A DNA stretch of 18,263 nucleotides, from positions 1-18,263 of the forward strand of contig JAEUOZ010000048.1 in assembly GCA_016790225.1 (NCBI GenBank). The letters are read 5' to 3'. Positions 1 through 7,943 of the stretch are shown here, one piece after another. Positions within the stretch are counted from its first letter, which is position 1; every line of letters begins with the position of its first letter. The position numbers were made by a program, and so were the translations under genes. Under the pieces are notes generated by a model that was not told the DNA's origin, did not search any database, and saw only the letters and a list, made by a program, of their open reading frames with translations. Source of the DNA: Rubrivivax sp. (GTDB lineage Bacteria; Pseudomonadota; Gammaproteobacteria; Burkholderiales; Burkholderiaceae).

Positions 1-209
1 GTCACCTCAAAGGCGAAATGGGCGACCGGCTGCACGCGGTGCTGTGCGCGGCGGGCTACAACCTGCGCTGGCTGCTCAGGATGATCGCCAAGAAAGGCCT
101 GCGGGCCGTCTTGTGGCTCTTACCGGCTCAGGTCAGGCTCAGTATAGAGCGCTTGTTGACGACACGAACCGCACCAAGTGCGCTCCGGGACTTATATGCA
201 CCGGTCTGA
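1..209 (+). pseudogene. IS5-family-like transposase, C-terminal remnant
   Basis: The reading frame is open from the left edge of the window to a TGA at 207-209. Its visible residues, including GDRLHAVLCAAGYNLRWLL and RMIAKKGL, resemble the C-terminal end of IS5-family DDE transposases. Only this tail is in the window, so the catalytic residues cannot be assessed. The residues after about nt 130 no longer look like a family tail, so the frame probably runs past the original end into unrelated DNA. Immediately downstream lies a tail of a different transposase family, which points to a graveyard of insertion sequences rather than an active copy. I recognise the family from motif memory only; another DDE family with a similar tail is possible. 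Confidence 0.6.
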
Positions 210-235
210 GGAGCGCTGATTTGAATTGTTTAGGG

Positions 236-547
236 ACGACGAAGTCGGAGATAGAGATCGCGCCGGTCTACCACCGGCTGCCCGAACGCATCCGAGCGCA
301 CGCCAGCGTCTGCTTCATGGCTCTGATCCTGTACCGCGTGATGCGTCAGCGCCTGAAGCTTGCGGGCAGCGACATGTCGCCCGAAGCCGCGCTGGCGGAC
401 CTGCGTCGCATCCAGCGCCACACGGCGAGCATCGACAGCGGTGCGCCGATCCACGGTGTCTCCACCTTGCATCCCCGCCAAGCCCAAGCGCTGGCCGCAC
501 TCAACATCAAGAAGCCCACTGTCGACGCCCAGACGAGCCTGCTGTAG
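236..547 (+). pseudogene. IS1634-like (IS4 superfamily) transposase, C-terminal remnant
   Basis: From about nt 236 the frame encodes a fragment with EIEIAPVYHRLPERIRAHAS, then LILYRVMRQRLK, then ALADLRRIQRHT, ending in KKPTVDAQTSLL and a stop at 545-547. This is the usual C-terminal end of IS1634-type transposases, including the last beta-strand and helical region. The N-terminal part and most of the catalytic core are missing. Upstream sequence in the same frame does not continue the family and overlaps the IS5-like remnant in another frame, so the 5' breakpoint lies near 210-236. No start codon or ribosome binding site belongs to this fragment, so it is not expected to be functional. Confidence 0.75.
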
Positions 548-658
548 TGACAATTCGGAGGCCCTGGCCTATACGAATCAGGCACTTACGGCGGTTGGTG
601 TCGAACTCGGGTGCTCCGGCCTCGGCACCGGCGGGGAACTGAGGGCGCAGGCCCTCGC

Positions 659-1069
659 TCACTTCAGGCGCGTGCGCGACAGCCGCTTGGCGTTGGCCAC
701 GGCCTTGCGATGAACCGGGCCCAGGCCCTTGCCGGCGATGCGTTCCAGCGCGGTGGCCAGCTGCTGGCTGGCCTGAGCCGGCTGCATCGCGGCCTTGCCC
801 GGGCGCAGGCTCATCGCCCGCAACCAGGAACCCGTGAGCGACTGCTGGACACGCACCGTCTCCTGCGCCACGGCGGCAAAGGCCTGCGTGAAGGCCTGCT
901 GCTTTTCCAGCACCATGCCTTCGAATTCCTGACGATCCCGGGCGGACAGCAGCGGGCCGGCCAGCGCCATGCGTGTCACCCGGTGGGCCACGACCTGGGG
1001 CACGGCCATGCCCAGCTCACCGAGCTTGACGAGGGCGGTCTTGGGCTTGCGCCGTGGCATGGACTTCAT
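659..1069 (-). CDS. Phasin-like, polyhydroxyalkanoate granule-associated protein
   Basis: This 136-residue protein begins with a short basic patch (MPRRKPK). A mostly helical body follows, with the stretch VVAHRVTRMALAGPLLSARD and then EFEGMVLEKQQAFTQAF. That pattern resembles the small proteins annotated as polyhydroxyalkanoate granule-associated phasins in Burkholderiales, which coat storage granules. There are no catalytic motifs, signal peptide or transmembrane segments. I chose the ATG at 1069 because AGGAAGG lies about 8 nt upstream; the frame is open further upstream to 1225 but that part is arginine-rich and without a ribosome binding site. It lies downstream of arfB on the same strand with a 152-nt gap. 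Phasin assignments from sequence alone are weak; a general helical granule or DNA-associated protein remains possible. Confidence 0.6.
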   Translation of the reverse strand: MKSMPRRKPKTALVKLGELGMAVPQVVAHRVTRMALAGPLLSARDRQEFEGMVLEKQQAFTQAFAAVAQETVRVQQSLTGSWLRAMSLRPGKAAMQPAQASQQLATALERIAGKGLGPVHRKAVANAKRLSRTRLK

Positions 1070-1221
1070 CGTGGGCCTTCCTGGCGGACAGCATCGGATC
1101 GGGGGGCCAGGCCATCGTAGCGCGCGGGCATCTCGCGAAACTTGCAGCGCGCTGCCATCAGCACCCGCGCGGCGCATCAGACGCGACCGGCCGCCGACCG
1201 TACGCGCCTGGGACCGCAGCT

Positions 1222-1635
1222 TCACTCCGCCCCGACCCGCCCGCGCCCGGCCTTGATGCCGGCGCGCTGGCTCTTGGCCTGCAGGCGGCGCTGCCGTGAA
1301 GCCTGGGTGGGCCGCGTGGCGCGGCGCGCTCGCGGCACATGGGCGGCGGCCGCCACCAGCTGCGCCAGCCGTGCCACGGCGTCCGCCTTGTTCTGCTCCA
1401 GGCTGCGCGACGACTGGGCCTTGATCACCAGCACGCCCTGCTGGCTGATGCGCTGGTCGCGCTGCTGCAGCAGGCGCTGCTTCACCTCATCGGGCAAGGA
1501 AGAGGCGCGGATGTCGAAACGCAGGTGCACCGCGCACGACACCTTGTTGACGTTCTGCCCGCCCGGCCCCTGCGCGCGGATGGCGATGAACTGCAGCTCA
1601 TGCAGCGGCACGGGCAACTCGTCAGGCGGCGTCAT
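1222..1635 (-). CDS. arfB: Alternative ribosome-rescue factor B (peptidyl-tRNA hydrolase)
   Basis: ArfB (YaeJ) enters the A site of ribosomes stalled without a stop codon and hydrolyses the peptidyl-tRNA ester bond. The 137-residue protein has the release-factor-type catalytic GGQ at residues 25-27 (QGPGGQNVNK). It also has the family's basic C-terminal tail, TQASRQRRLQAKSQRAGIK at about 110-128, which occupies the empty mRNA channel. Length fits E. coli ArfB (about 140 residues), and the absence of the other release-factor domains separates it from RF1/RF2. The ATG is preceded by a GGAG-type ribosome binding site. It lies 33 nt downstream of the VOC protein gene on the same strand, so the two may be co-transcribed. 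Function is confidently assigned from the combination of GGQ and tail. Confidence 0.92.
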   Translation of the reverse strand: MTPPDELPVPLHELQFIAIRAQGPGGQNVNKVSCAVHLRFDIRASSLPDEVKQRLLQQRDQRISQQGVLVIKAQSSRSLEQNKADAVARLAQLVAAAAHVPRARRATRPTQASRQRRLQAKSQRAGIKAGRGRVGAE

Positions 1636-1668
1636 CGCGGCTCCGTCACCTGCGCAGCGTCACGCTCT

Positions 1669-2106
1669 TCAGGCTCGCTGTTCGCAATTGACCATCCAGT
1701 GGATGCCGAAGCGATCCGTCAAACTGCCGAAATAAGCGCCCCAGAACATGTCCTGCAGCGGCATCTCCACCGTGCCCCCGGCGGACAGGCCCTGGAACAG
1801 GCGCTCGGCTTCGGCACGCGTATCGGGCTCCAGGTTGATGTGCACGCTGTTGCCATGGCGCAGCTGAAAACCCATGGATTCGACCGCGTCCGTGCCCATC
1901 AGCACGTGGCCGGCCAGGATCGGCAGCTCCACGTGCATCACCAGTTGCTGCTGCTCGGCACTCAGCGGCGGCTGCCCCGGCGCCGGCGGCGCATCGGCCA
2001 TCCGGTGAATCGGCCCGTTGAACTCGCCGCCGAAGACGGAACGGTAGAAGTGAAAGGCCTCCTCGGTCCGGCCGTCGAAATTCAGATACGTGCTCACGCG
2101 TGCCAT
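1669..2106 (-). CDS. VOC-superfamily (PhnB/glyoxalase-like) protein
   Basis: The 145-residue protein fits the PhnB-like branch of the vicinal oxygen chelate fold. It starts with VSTYLNFDGRTEEAFHFYRS, the first beta-alpha unit, and ends with the characteristic WGAYFGSLTDRFGIHWMVN. The family is built from paired beta-alpha-beta-beta-beta modules; members are mostly uncharacterised and the substrate cannot be predicted. The metal-binding residues of glyoxalase I are not clearly preserved. I chose the ATG at 2106 because GAAGGAGA lies just upstream, whereas the longer open frame to 2277 has no supporting site. Convergence with nothing on its 3' side and the short gap to arfB suggest it is the first gene of a small minus-strand unit. 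No signal peptide is visible, so it should be cytoplasmic. Confidence 0.85.
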   Translation of the reverse strand: MARVSTYLNFDGRTEEAFHFYRSVFGGEFNGPIHRMADAPPAPGQPPLSAEQQQLVMHVELPILAGHVLMGTDAVESMGFQLRHGNSVHINLEPDTRAEAERLFQGLSAGGTVEMPLQDMFWGAYFGSLTDRFGIHWMVNCEQRA

Positions 2107-2309
2107 GGCTGTCTCCTTCAGATCTTGTGGGTGTGAGGCGATGCCATTGTGCGACCGCGGATCAGCGGCCGGCACGACAGAACGCCCCGGCGAGCCCGTT
2201 CCAGCCCTCGGCACCGAACATACCCATGAGATCAGCATGGGCTTGCACACCCCGCCTACCAGGAACACGATCCGCACCCGCGGGCCGCGGTGCCCGCCCT
2301 GGAGGAGCC

Positions 2310-2906
2310 ATGAGGATCAGATCCCTGATGACGGCCCTGGCCCTGGCTGCGCTGCCCCTGGCAGCCGCGGCTGAGGTCAAAGTCTATGGTGCCAACCTGG
2401 CGCCCGAGGTTGCCGGCGCCACCGGCAACGGCTATGTGCAGATCAGCTATGACACGGTGCAGCACACGCTGGCGATCGCCACCAGCTTTGCCGGCCTGTC
2501 TGGCAACACCACCGTGGCGCACATCCACTGCTGCGTGAACGCACCCGGCTTTGTGGGCGTGGCGGTGACCCCGGGCACCTTGCCGGGCTTTCCGGTGGGC
2601 GTCAGTGCCGGCAGCTACAGCGTCAACCTCAATCTGACGCTGGCCAGCTCCTTCACCGGCAGCTTCGTCGCCGGGGCGGGCGGCGGCACGCTGGCGGGCG
2701 CCGAAAGCGCGCTGATCGCGGCGCTGGATGCCGGCCGCGCCTACTTCAACGTGCACAGCAGCGCCTTCCCCAGCGGCGAGATCCGCGGCTTCGTCACGCC
2801 CGTGCCGGAGCCTTCGACCGTCGCGCTGATGGCGCTGGGCCTGGCGGCCATCGCCTGGCGGCAGCGGCACCGCTGGCAGGGCCAGCGCGAAGCCGCGGCC
2901 ACCTGA
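2310..2906 (+). CDS. CHRD-domain protein with PEP-CTERM sorting signal
   Basis: The 198-residue precursor starts with a signal peptide (basic MRIRS, then a hydrophobic Ala/Leu stretch, likely cleaved near AAAAE at 18-22). The middle is a CHRD domain, recognisable by AHIHCC at 70-75 and the closing strand YFNVHSSAFPSGEIRG at 145-160. CHRD domains were first described in chordin and occur in many bacterial exported proteins of unknown function. The C-terminus has the PEP-CTERM tripartite signal: VPEPS at 165-169, a hydrophobic helix and then arginines (WRQRHR). In bacteria with exosortase this directs anchoring and cleavage at the cell envelope, usually linked to exopolysaccharide production. 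GGAGGAG at 2301-2307 fixes the start. The tail after the helix is longer than usual. Its stop is only 5 nt from the stop of the convergent downstream gene. Confidence 0.88.
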   Translation: MRIRSLMTALALAALPLAAAAEVKVYGANLAPEVAGATGNGYVQISYDTVQHTLAIATSFAGLSGNTTVAHIHCCVNAPGFVGVAVTPGTLPGFPVGVSAGSYSVNLNLTLASSFTGSFVAGAGGGTLAGAESALIAALDAGRAYFNVHSSAFPSGEIRGFVTPVPEPSTVALMALGLAAIAWRQRHRWQGQREAAAT

Positions 2907-2911
2907 ATCCG

Positions 2912-3547
2912 TCAAACCTCCGTCTTCAGCCGCGCCAGCAGTTCCACGGCACCGTCGCTGCGGGCACGCAGCACCAGGCCCTCGCCCGAGCTGCTGCCCT
3001 GGCCGGTGAGATCGGACAGCACGAACATGTGCGTCACCCAGGCCTCGAAACCGGCGCGGGTGCTGGCCGCGCGCAGCGCCTGGCGCAGTTCCGCCAGGGA
3101 TTGCGCGTTGGTGCTCTCGCTGGCGCCGCGCGGCGAGCCGAGAGCCGCCCAGGTCGGCGCGCTGCCGAAGGCCAGCTGCGCGGTATCCACGCAGCGGCAC
3201 CAGGGGCTGCTGCGCACCCGGCCGGGCTTGAGCCCGCGCTGCACAAACCACTGCCCCATGCGCCGCGCCTGCGCCCGCCCGGCATCGTTGAGGTTGCGCT
3301 GCGTGCGGCAATCCCCCAGCACGAACTCCGGCGGATCAAAGGTGCCAGGCGCCAGCGCATGCCGAAACGCGATCACCACCCCGCCCTGCCGCAGCCAACG
3401 CTCCGCCTCCGCATCGCCCGTGTCCGCCCCGAAGGCGGGGCTCGCGCTCAGACCCAGGGCTGCGACACCCGAAAGTCCGATGCCGGCCTGAAGGACGTCG
3501 CGCCGGCGGCTCACGGCAAGCCCCGGGAATGGCAGAACCTGGCGCAC
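2912..3547 (-). CDS. Histidine-phosphatase-family protein with Tat-like signal peptide
   Basis: The protein has a twin-arginine-type leader, SRRRDVLQ followed by a hydrophobic segment ending near ASPAFGAD, so export to the periplasm is likely. The mature part resembles the phosphoglycerate-mutase/SixA-like histidine phosphatases: the strand VVIAFRHALAPG carries the R-H pair, with Ala where many members have Gly, and RVRSSPWCRCVDTAQLAFG matches the second conserved Arg region. The late region THMFVLSDLTG corresponds to the usual GNxxH-like segment, with His before MFVLSD. Physiological substrate is unknown. The most upstream in-frame start is GTG at 3547, without a good ribosome binding site. 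A second GTG at 3514, immediately before SRRRD, is also plausible because a 15-codon leader ends exactly there. Total length is 211 residues from the longer start. Confidence 0.8.
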   Translation of the reverse strand: MRQVLPFPGLAVSRRRDVLQAGIGLSGVAALGLSASPAFGADTGDAEAERWLRQGGVVIAFRHALAPGTFDPPEFVLGDCRTQRNLNDAGRAQARRMGQWFVQRGLKPGRVRSSPWCRCVDTAQLAFGSAPTWAALGSPRGASESTNAQSLAELRQALRAASTRAGFEAWVTHMFVLSDLTGQGSSSGEGLVLRARSDGAVELLARLKTEV

Positions 3548-3558
3548 GGCGTGCTCAT
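3511..3558 (-). other. Possible 15-codon leader ORF coupled to the histidine-phosphatase gene
   Basis: On the minus strand, AAGGGA lies 8-9 nt before an ATG at 3558, a better ribosome binding site than any in-frame start of the downstream gene has. This ATG opens a 15-residue frame (MSTPCARFCHSRGLP) that ends in a TGA at 3513-3511. That TGA overlaps the GTG at 3514 as GTGA, the usual geometry of translational coupling. It could be a short leader peptide, or the sign of a frameshift or sequencing error near 3515-3550 that separates the true ATG from the rest of the gene. The sequence alone does not decide between these. Confidence 0.35.
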
Positions 3559-3925
3559 GACGATCATCCCTTCACAAGACCGATGAGACCTGGGCATGGC
3601 TTGAACCCGGGCTTTGACCGCCCTTTGGAAAGCTCAGGGACTTGCCGAGGGCGATCGGAAGAACGCCCGTTCGGGCCGAGCCTGTCCAAGCTCCGGCACA
3701 GCCGATCCGAGACCCACGCTCGCCAAACCTGCCGTCCACCATCCCGCAGGAAACCTCAGTCTAGTCCGCCCCCCTTCAGCGCCCTGGCACGCACCCCGGC
3801 AACCCCATCCCGCACCAGCCCATTGCGCCAATCCCGTGCAGACCTGTCCGGTGGCCATCGGCCCGCGCGCTGGCTAAGATCCCTGGCAGCCACTCAAGCT
3901 TGACCCCCTGAGGAGACAACAGCCC
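3559..3925. other. Intergenic region between divergent genes
   Basis: This 367-nt stretch has no credible gene; small open frames in it are arginine- and proline-rich and lack ribosome binding sites. It holds a REP-like sequence with a hairpin at 3661-3690. A weak promoter-like pair precedes the DUF1993 gene: TGGCCA at 3852-3857 and TAAGAT at 3875-3880, 17 nt apart. It presumably also contains the promoter for the minus-strand phosphatase gene, which I could not locate. Confidence 0.5.
3661..3690 (-). repeat. REP-like extragenic element, copy A
   Basis: GAACG at 3661-3665 pairs with CGTTC at 3668-3672 to form a short hairpin, followed by a segment running to 3690. On the minus strand that segment reads CTTGGACAGGCTCGG. 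It resembles extragenic repeats of the type CCTTCGACAGGCTCAGG that I associate with many proteobacterial intergenic regions. A related sequence in the opposite orientation lies at 4464-4480, on the other side of the DUF1993 gene. Confidence 0.4.
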
Positions 3926-4435
3926 ATGAGCACGATCTCGATGTACCAGGCCAGCGCACCGCGCCTGGCCAACGGCCTGAAGAACCTGTCAGGCGTGCTG
4001 GACAAGGCGGCAGCACATGCCGAGGCGCGCAAGATCGACCCCAGCGTGCTGCTGCAGGCGCGGCTGTTTCCGGACATGCTGCCCATGCTGCGCCAGGTGC
4101 TGATCGCCAGCGACAACGCCAAGGGCTGCGTGGCGCGGCTGGCGGGCGTGGAGGTGCCGCGCTACGAGGACACCGAGAAGACCTTCGAGGAACTCAAGGC
4201 CCGCATCGAGCGCACGCAGAGCTTCATTGCCAGCTTCCAGCCGGAGCAGATCGATGGCAGCGAGGACAAGGACATCCACCTGAAGCTCGGCCCGCGCGAA
4301 GTGCAGTTCAAGGGCCTGCAGTACCTGTGCGGCTTCGTGCTGCCCAACTTCTATTTTCATGTGACCACGGCGTATGCGATCCTGCGTCACAACGGGGTGG
4401 AGCTGACGAAGACGGATTACCTCGGCACGCCCTGA
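3926..4435 (+). CDS. DUF1993 family protein
   Basis: The 169-residue protein matches the DUF1993 family as I know it. It begins with STISMYQASAPRLANGLKNL, has the central segment DPSVLLQARLFPDMLPMLRQ, and ends with the segment PNFYFHVTTAYAILRHNGV and a conserved DYLG close to the C-terminus. The fold is expected to be an all-helical DinB-like bundle, and the His near the end could be part of a metal site as in DinB/YfiT relatives, but that is inference. No biochemical function is established for the family. There is no signal peptide, so it is probably cytoplasmic. A GAGGAG ribosome binding site lies just upstream of the ATG. It appears monocistronic, flanked by inverted REP-like elements. 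Confidence 0.9.
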   Translation: MSTISMYQASAPRLANGLKNLSGVLDKAAAHAEARKIDPSVLLQARLFPDMLPMLRQVLIASDNAKGCVARLAGVEVPRYEDTEKTFEELKARIERTQSFIASFQPEQIDGSEDKDIHLKLGPREVQFKGLQYLCGFVLPNFYFHVTTAYAILRHNGVELTKTDYLGTP

Positions 4436-4440
4436 TCCCG

Positions 4441-4494
4441 CGAAGCTGAGCCTTCGACCCGGTCCTTCAACAGGCTCGGGCCCTGCTCAGGGCC
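4441..4494 (+). repeat. REP-like extragenic element, copy B, with hairpins
   Basis: Directly after the DUF1993 stop codon are CGAAG (4441-4445) pairing with CTTCG (4452-4456), then CCTTCAACAGGCTCGGG at 4464-4480. A second stem, GGCCCTG at 4479-4485 pairing with CAGGGCC at 4488-4494, follows. The core is shared, in opposite orientation, with 3673-3690. The hairpins could stop transcription from the DUF1993 gene, but there is no run of T after them, so an intrinsic terminator is not well supported. Confidence 0.4.
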
Positions 4495-4520
4495 AAAGGG
4501 GGTCGGTGCCGGGCCCCGCC

Positions 4521-4610
4521 TCGCTGGCCTGGGTGTCGCTGGCCTGGGTTTCGCCGTCCTTGGCTTCGCCGGTCCTGGCTTGGCCGGCCCGGGCCTGGCT
4601 GTCCAGCCTG
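4521..4610 (+). repeat. Degenerate 15-bp tandem repeat upstream of hoxF
   Basis: Six consecutive 15-nt units can be laid out from 4521. The first two, TCGCTGGCCTGGGTG and TCGCTGGCCTGGGTT, differ only at the last base. Units three and four (TCGCCGTCCTTGGCT and TCGCCGGTCCTGGCT) are close relatives, and units five and six are more diverged. The array lies 85 nt before the hoxF start and is not inside a credible gene. Each of the first two copies also contains a TGG-N10-CGC arrangement with the spacing of a sigma-54 promoter (GG and GC 12 nt apart, counted from the first base of each pair), though the TTGC part is imperfect. Confidence 0.7.
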
Positions 4611-4694
4611 CCGCGGTGTGTTTCAGTCCCTGCTTCGCCGCTCGCTCTGCGTTCGATCAAGGGCGAAGCCCCCGCGGGACCGTGAAATGGCGGG

Positions 4695-6574
<1,880 letters not shown>

Positions 6575-6578
<4 letters not shown>

Positions 6579-7402
6579 ATCACCCGCCCGTGTCGGCCGA
6601 CCCCGCGTCCCACCCCGCGCCCGCCCCTGCGCCCAGTGCCGCGCCCGAAACTGCGCCCGAAACCGCGCAGTTTCTGCTGGATGGCCATGCCGTTCCCTGC
6701 AGGCCGGGCCAGACCCTGATGCAGGCCGCGGCCGCGGCAGGCCAGCACATCCCGCACCTGTGCTGGCACAGCCGGCTGGGCCAGAGCGGCTCCTGCCGCC
6801 TGTGCGTGGTCGAGGCCGATGGCCAGCTGGTGGCCGCCTGCACCACGCCCGCGCGCCCGGGGCAGGTGGTCGCCAACCGCACACAGGCTCTGGACGAGCG
6901 GCGCCGGCTGCTGCTGCAGATGCTCTTCGTGGAAGGCAACCACTTCTGCCCCAGCTGCGAAAAAAGCGGAGACTGCCTGCTGCAGGCGACGGCGGCCGAG
7001 ATGGGCATGCGCGGCCCGCGCTTTGAAGAGTTCTACCCACAGCGGCCGGTGGACGCCTCGCACGACGAGGTCTGGCTCGATCTGAACCGCTGCATCCTGT
7101 GCAAGCTGTGCGTGCGCGCCAGCCACGAGGTGGACGGCAAGGGCGTGTTTGCCATCGGCGGCCACGGCATCGGCACGCACCTGATCGTCAATTCGCCCAG
7201 TGGCCAGCTGGGCGACAGCCGGCTGGAGCGGGAGGACTTCGCGACACAGGTGTGCCCGGTGGGTGCCATCCTGCCCAAGCGCCGCGGCTTTGCCGTGCCC
7301 ATCGGGCAGCGGCGCTTCGATGCCGGGCCGCCTTCGGCCGGCGCACCGGTCAAGGCCGCTGCGGCCTCGCAAACCAGCGGTGAGGAGCCCGGGCATGGCT
7401 GA
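6575..7402 (+). CDS. hoxU: NAD-reducing hydrogenase subunit HoxU (iron-sulfur)
   Basis: HoxU carries the electron wire between the HoxF diaphorase and the HoxYH hydrogenase. It corresponds to the N-terminal part of NuoG. In the 275-residue sequence a 2Fe-2S ferredoxin domain has C63, C74, C77 and C89. It is followed by the His-Cys3 4Fe-4S site (H123, C125, C128, C134 in GNHFCPSCEKSGDC), and a further 4Fe-4S site is formed by C173, C176, C179 and C227. All cluster ligands are therefore present. The first 31 residues are a Pro/Ala-rich extension, and the C-terminus after about 240 is also Ala-rich, making it longer than the roughly 235 residues usual for HoxU. The ATG overlaps the hoxF stop (ATGA) and the 3' end overlaps hoxY by 8 nt, consistent with translational coupling. 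Confidence 0.96.
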
Positions 7403-7943
7403 AGACACACGCCCGCGCATCGCCACCGTCTCGCTGGCGGGCTGCTTTGGCTGCCACACCTCGTTCCTGGACATCGACGAACGCTTCTTCCAGCTGGCGC
7501 AATGGGTGCGCTTCGACCGCAGCCCGCTCACCGACATCAAGCACTGCGGCCCCTGCGACATCGGCCTGGTCGAAGGCGGGCTGTGCAATGCCGAGAACGT
7601 GCAGGTGCTGCGGGAGTTCCGCGCCCAGTGCCGCACGCTGGTGGCCGTGGGCGCCTGCGCCATCACCGGCGGGCTGCCGGCACAGCGCAACGGCATGGAC
7701 ATCGGCGGCATCCTGCGCGACGTCTACGTCACCCGCGCCGGGCTGGCCCCCGGCAGCCGGGTGCCTGACGACCCCGAACTGCCGCTGCCGCTGGCCCGCG
7801 TGCACCCTCTGCACGAGGTGGTGAGCATCGATCACGTGCTGCCCGGCTGCCCGCCCAGCGCCGATGCGATCTGGGACTTCCTCACCGCGCTGCTGCAGGG
7901 GCGGGCACCGGCCGGCACCTGGGGCATGATCCGCTATGACTGA
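7395..7943 (+). CDS. hoxY: NAD-reducing hydrogenase small subunit HoxY
   Basis: HoxY is the small hydrogenase subunit, holding the 4Fe-4S cluster proximal to the NiFe site in HoxH. The 182-residue protein lacks the Tat signal and the medial/distal clusters of membrane-bound hydrogenases, as expected for the group 3d type. The proximal cluster ligands are C17 and C20 (SLAGCFGCHTSFLDID), C88 (VAVGACAITGG) and C152 (LPGCPPS). GAGGAG precedes the ATG at 7395, inside the end of hoxU. The gene overlaps hoxU by 8 nt and hoxH by 8 nt. Compared with the Cupriavidus protein (about 209 residues) it is slightly short but ends normally, with no sign of truncation in the core. It acts in the cytoplasm. Confidence 0.96.
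   Translation: MAEDTRPRIATVSLAGCFGCHTSFLDIDERFFQLAQWVRFDRSPLTDIKHCGPCDIGLVEGGLCNAENVQVLREFRAQCRTLVAVGACAITGGLPAQRNGMDIGGILRDVYVTRAGLAPGSRVPDDPELPLPLARVHPLHEVVSIDHVLPGCPPSADAIWDFLTALLQGRAPAGTWGMIRYD

Noticed and set aside
1..547. An intact insertion sequence
   Set aside because: Only C-terminal tails are present and I could not see paired terminal inverted repeats in the window.
1070..1225. A longer phasin-like protein starting at 1225
   Set aside because: The added residues are Arg/Pro-rich with no ribosome binding site, whereas the ATG at 1069 has AGGAAGG at the right distance.
4521..4610. CRISPR array
   Set aside because: The repeats are contiguous 15-nt units without spacers, and no cas genes are nearby.
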